From the NCBI GenBank assembly GCA_945836355.1, contig CAMALD010000044.1, positions 1 through 8,357 on the forward strand: a DNA stretch of 8,357 nt, given 5' to 3'. The position numbers and the translations under genes were made by a program. The DNA is from an uncultured Lachnospiraceae bacterium. Lineage in GTDB: Bacteria > Bacillota > Clostridia > Lachnospirales > Lachnospiraceae. Positions 7,078 to 8,357 of this stretch are shown one piece after another; within the stretch, counting starts at the first letter, position 1, and each line of letters starts with the position of its first letter. The notes beneath the pieces are model-generated. The model ran no database searches. It saw only the letters and a program-made list of their open reading frames with translations, and had not been told where the DNA came from.

Positions 7078-7581
7078 ATGAGTGACCAGTATGAGAATCA
7101 GAAGAAAAAGTCCCGGTTGAGACAGAGCAGCAATCCGCTGATAAAGCTCTTTTTTAAGCTGTGGGATATATTTATGACGAGAGAGATGATTACCTATCTG
7201 ATTTCCGGCGTGCTGACCACGCTTGTCAACTGGGGGCTGTACTGGCTGATTGTTGAGAAGCTGGGAGTGGAGGAGCTTACCGGCAATGCGGTTGACTGGG
7301 TATTGACGGTAGCGTTTGCCTATGTGATCAATGCCTTTTGGGTATTCCGCAGCAGGTTTACCGGATGGAAGGACGAGGGAGGCAAGATATTCAAATTCTA
7401 TGCAGCCAGGTTTCTCACCTTCCTCGTGGAAGAAGGCGGTATTTTGCTGTTTGTCAAGATAATTGAATTTAACGGACTTGTTATCAAAGCGATACTGGCG
7501 GTGATTGTCATCATCCTGAACTATGTGTTCAGCAAGATATTTGTTTTCATGAAAAAGCAGGATAAGAAGTCGGAGAGCTAA
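7078..7581 (+). CDS. GtrA-like small polytopic membrane protein
   Basis: A 167-residue protein with a basic cytoplasmic N-terminus (residues 1-30) and four predicted helices near 36-58, 70-92, 108-128 and 133-157, the size and layout of the GtrA family. Family-like features are the GVLTTLVNWGLYWL first helix (44-57), the N-A-F-W-V-F-R end of helix two (85-91) and NYVFSKIFVF closing helix four (148-157). GtrA proteins are associated with moving or flipping lipid-linked sugars for O-antigen glucosylation, teichoic acid or other cell-surface glycosylation. No glycosyltransferase partner of that kind is present here. Start ATG 7078 follows a weak GGCAGGG motif 23 bp after the symporter stop, implying co-transcription. 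The stop TAA is 7579-7581. Helix three contains a Glu pair (118-119). The family call is good; the exact lipid substrate is unknown. Confidence 0.82.
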   Translation: MSDQYENQKKKSRLRQSSNPLIKLFFKLWDIFMTREMITYLISGVLTTLVNWGLYWLIVEKLGVEELTGNAVDWVLTVAFAYVINAFWVFRSRFTGWKDEGGKIFKFYAARFLTFLVEEGGILLFVKIIEFNGLVIKAILAVIVIILNYVFSKIFVFMKKQDKKSES

Positions 7582-7617
7582 TGAAAGAAAATGACAGCGA
7601 GGCAGCAGCCTGCAATG

Positions 7618-7623
7618 AAGGAG
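7618..7623 (+). promoter_or_regulatory. Ribosome binding site that decides the methyltransferase start
   Basis: AAGGAG lies 6 nt before ATG 7630. A second in-frame ATG at 7615 overlaps this motif and has no good site of its own, so 7630 is the preferred start. Confidence 0.7.
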
Positions 7624-7629
7624 AGAAAA

Positions 7630-8357
7630 ATGGCAGAGGTAGTTCTGAAAAAAGGAGAAGGACGGGGAATAAAGGCCGGCGGTGCGTGGATTTTTGATAA
7701 TGAAATCGATTCCATCAAAGGAAGATTTCATAATGGTGATATTGTGGCGGTACAGGATTTTGACGGCTACCCGATGGGAAAGGGCTTTATCAATCAGAAT
7801 TCCAGGATACGCGTCCGCATGCTGACGAGAAAAGCGGATACCGAAATCAATGAGGATTTTTTGCGCATGCGTGTCCGCAATGCATGGGAATACCGGAAAA
7901 CGACGGTGGACATTTCATCCTGCCGCGTGATATTCGGCGAGGCGGATTTTCTGCCGGGACTGGTCATTGACAAGTACGAGGATGTGCTGGTCGTAGAGTG
8001 CCTTGCGCTCGGAATGGAACAGTTCAAGGTACAGCTTGTGGATTTGCTTAAAGAGGTAATGGCAGAGGACGGCATTATCATCCGGGGCGTGTATGAGCGC
8101 AGCGACGCGAACGAGCGCATAAAGGAAGGACTGCCGAAGGTAAAGGGGTTCATCGGAGAGTCATTTGACACGAATGTGGAGATAGTGGAAAACGGTGTTC
8201 ATTATATGGTCGATGTCGTAAACGGGCAGAAGACCGGATTCTTCCTCGATCAGAAGTACAATCGTCTGGCAATCCAGAGAATCTGCAAGGGAAAGAAGGT
8301 TTTGGACTGCTTTACGCATATGGGGACTTTTGCATTGAATGCCGGCATTGCGGGTGC
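7630..8357 (+). CDS. RlmI-like class I SAM-dependent 23S rRNA methyltransferase, 3'-truncated by the window edge
   Basis: The visible 242 residues start with an RNA-binding PUA-like domain (about 1-75; GGAWIFDNEI at 17-26 corresponds to the HPWVFSGAI-type opening of RlmI/YccW proteins). A linker domain follows with FLPGLVIDKYED at about 109-120. Then comes the diagnostic NGQKTGFFLDQKYNR stretch (198-212), and SAM-binding motif I begins at VLDCFTHMGTFALNAG (224-239). RlmI enzymes methylate C5 of a cytosine in 23S rRNA (C1962 in E. coli) and are about 390-400 residues long, so roughly the last 150 residues with the catalytic cysteine are outside the window. The gap to the GtrA gene is 48 bp with no terminator, so it probably shares that transcript. 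The family is clear; the exact target base in this organism is inferred. Confidence 0.9.
   Translation, partial: MAEVVLKKGEGRGIKAGGAWIFDNEIDSIKGRFHNGDIVAVQDFDGYPMGKGFINQNSRIRVRMLTRKADTEINEDFLRMRVRNAWEYRKTTVDISSCRVIFGEADFLPGLVIDKYEDVLVVECLALGMEQFKVQLVDLLKEVMAEDGIIIRGVYERSDANERIKEGLPKVKGFIGESFDTNVEIVENGVHYMVDVVNGQKTGFFLDQKYNRLAIQRICKGKKVLDCFTHMGTFALNAGIAG

Noticed and set aside
7615..7629. Alternative in-frame ATG five codons upstream for the methyltransferase
   Set aside because: It overlaps the AAGGAG that serves ATG 7630 and has no good Shine-Dalgarno of its own; the extra residues MKERK are not expected for the family.
7581..7697. A 38-codon open frame starting at an ATG that overlaps the GtrA stop (TAATG)
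   Set aside because: It reads through the methyltransferase ribosome binding site and start in another frame, has no recognisable motif, and looks like chance. Coupled re-initiation is possible but unsupported.
1..8357. Search for CRISPR arrays, insertion sequences, attachment sites, tRNA or rRNA genes
   Set aside because: No regularly spaced repeats, transposase-like frames, terminal inverted repeats or RNA-gene signatures were seen.

Overview
The window is a chromosomal stretch with every gene on the + strand. Base composition is moderate (about half G+C by eye), intergenic gaps are short, GGAG-type ribosome binding sites are used, and the promoters are sigma-A-like. Together with the protein character this suggests a low-to-mid-GC Firmicute, most likely a Clostridia/Lachnospiraceae-type gut anaerobe. 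That placement is inference from style and protein character; no rRNA or marker gene is present.

Layout. (1) Positions 1-1742 hold the 3' part of a P2-type (Ca2+-type) cation-transporting ATPase gene. The window opens just before the phosphorylation motif, so the N-terminal membrane segments and actuator domain lie upstream. (2) Positions 1743-1843 are a short intergenic gap with a good sigma-A promoter (TTGTTT, 17 bp, TATAAT) and a GGAGG site. (3) Positions 1844-3646 and 3639-5417 encode two ABC exporter half-transporters. The frames overlap by 8 bp and the second starts at GTG. Their complementary motif defects (Asp for the catalytic Glu and Gln for the switch His in the first; LSQGQ signature in the second) mark them as an obligate heterodimer with one degenerate and one consensus ATP site, as in TM287/288, BmrCD and LmrCD. 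(4) Positions 5418-5545 form a regulatory gap: a near-consensus promoter (TTGACA, 17 bp, TAAAAT) with a perfect 6-2-6 inverted repeat filling its spacer, then a GAGGAG site, a 10-bp hairpin, and the next start codon. (5) Positions 5546-7054 encode a GPH-family sugar:cation symporter, 7078-7581 a GtrA-like four-helix membrane protein, and 7630 to the window end a RlmI-like 23S rRNA cytosine methyltransferase. These three are closely spaced with no visible terminator and are probably one transcription unit.

How the genes relate. Most of the window is transport: cation efflux, ABC export and sugar uptake. The ABC pair is a tight functional unit. The symporter, GtrA protein and methyltransferase are linked by spacing but have no obvious shared pathway. 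No mobile element, CRISPR array, tRNA, rRNA or transcriptional regulator was seen. I did not find a clearly undescribed multi-gene system. The most unusual region is the symporter leader at 5457-5548, where the only good Shine-Dalgarno is 39 nt from the start codon and a strong hairpin occupies the space between, below a promoter that carries an operator-like palindrome.
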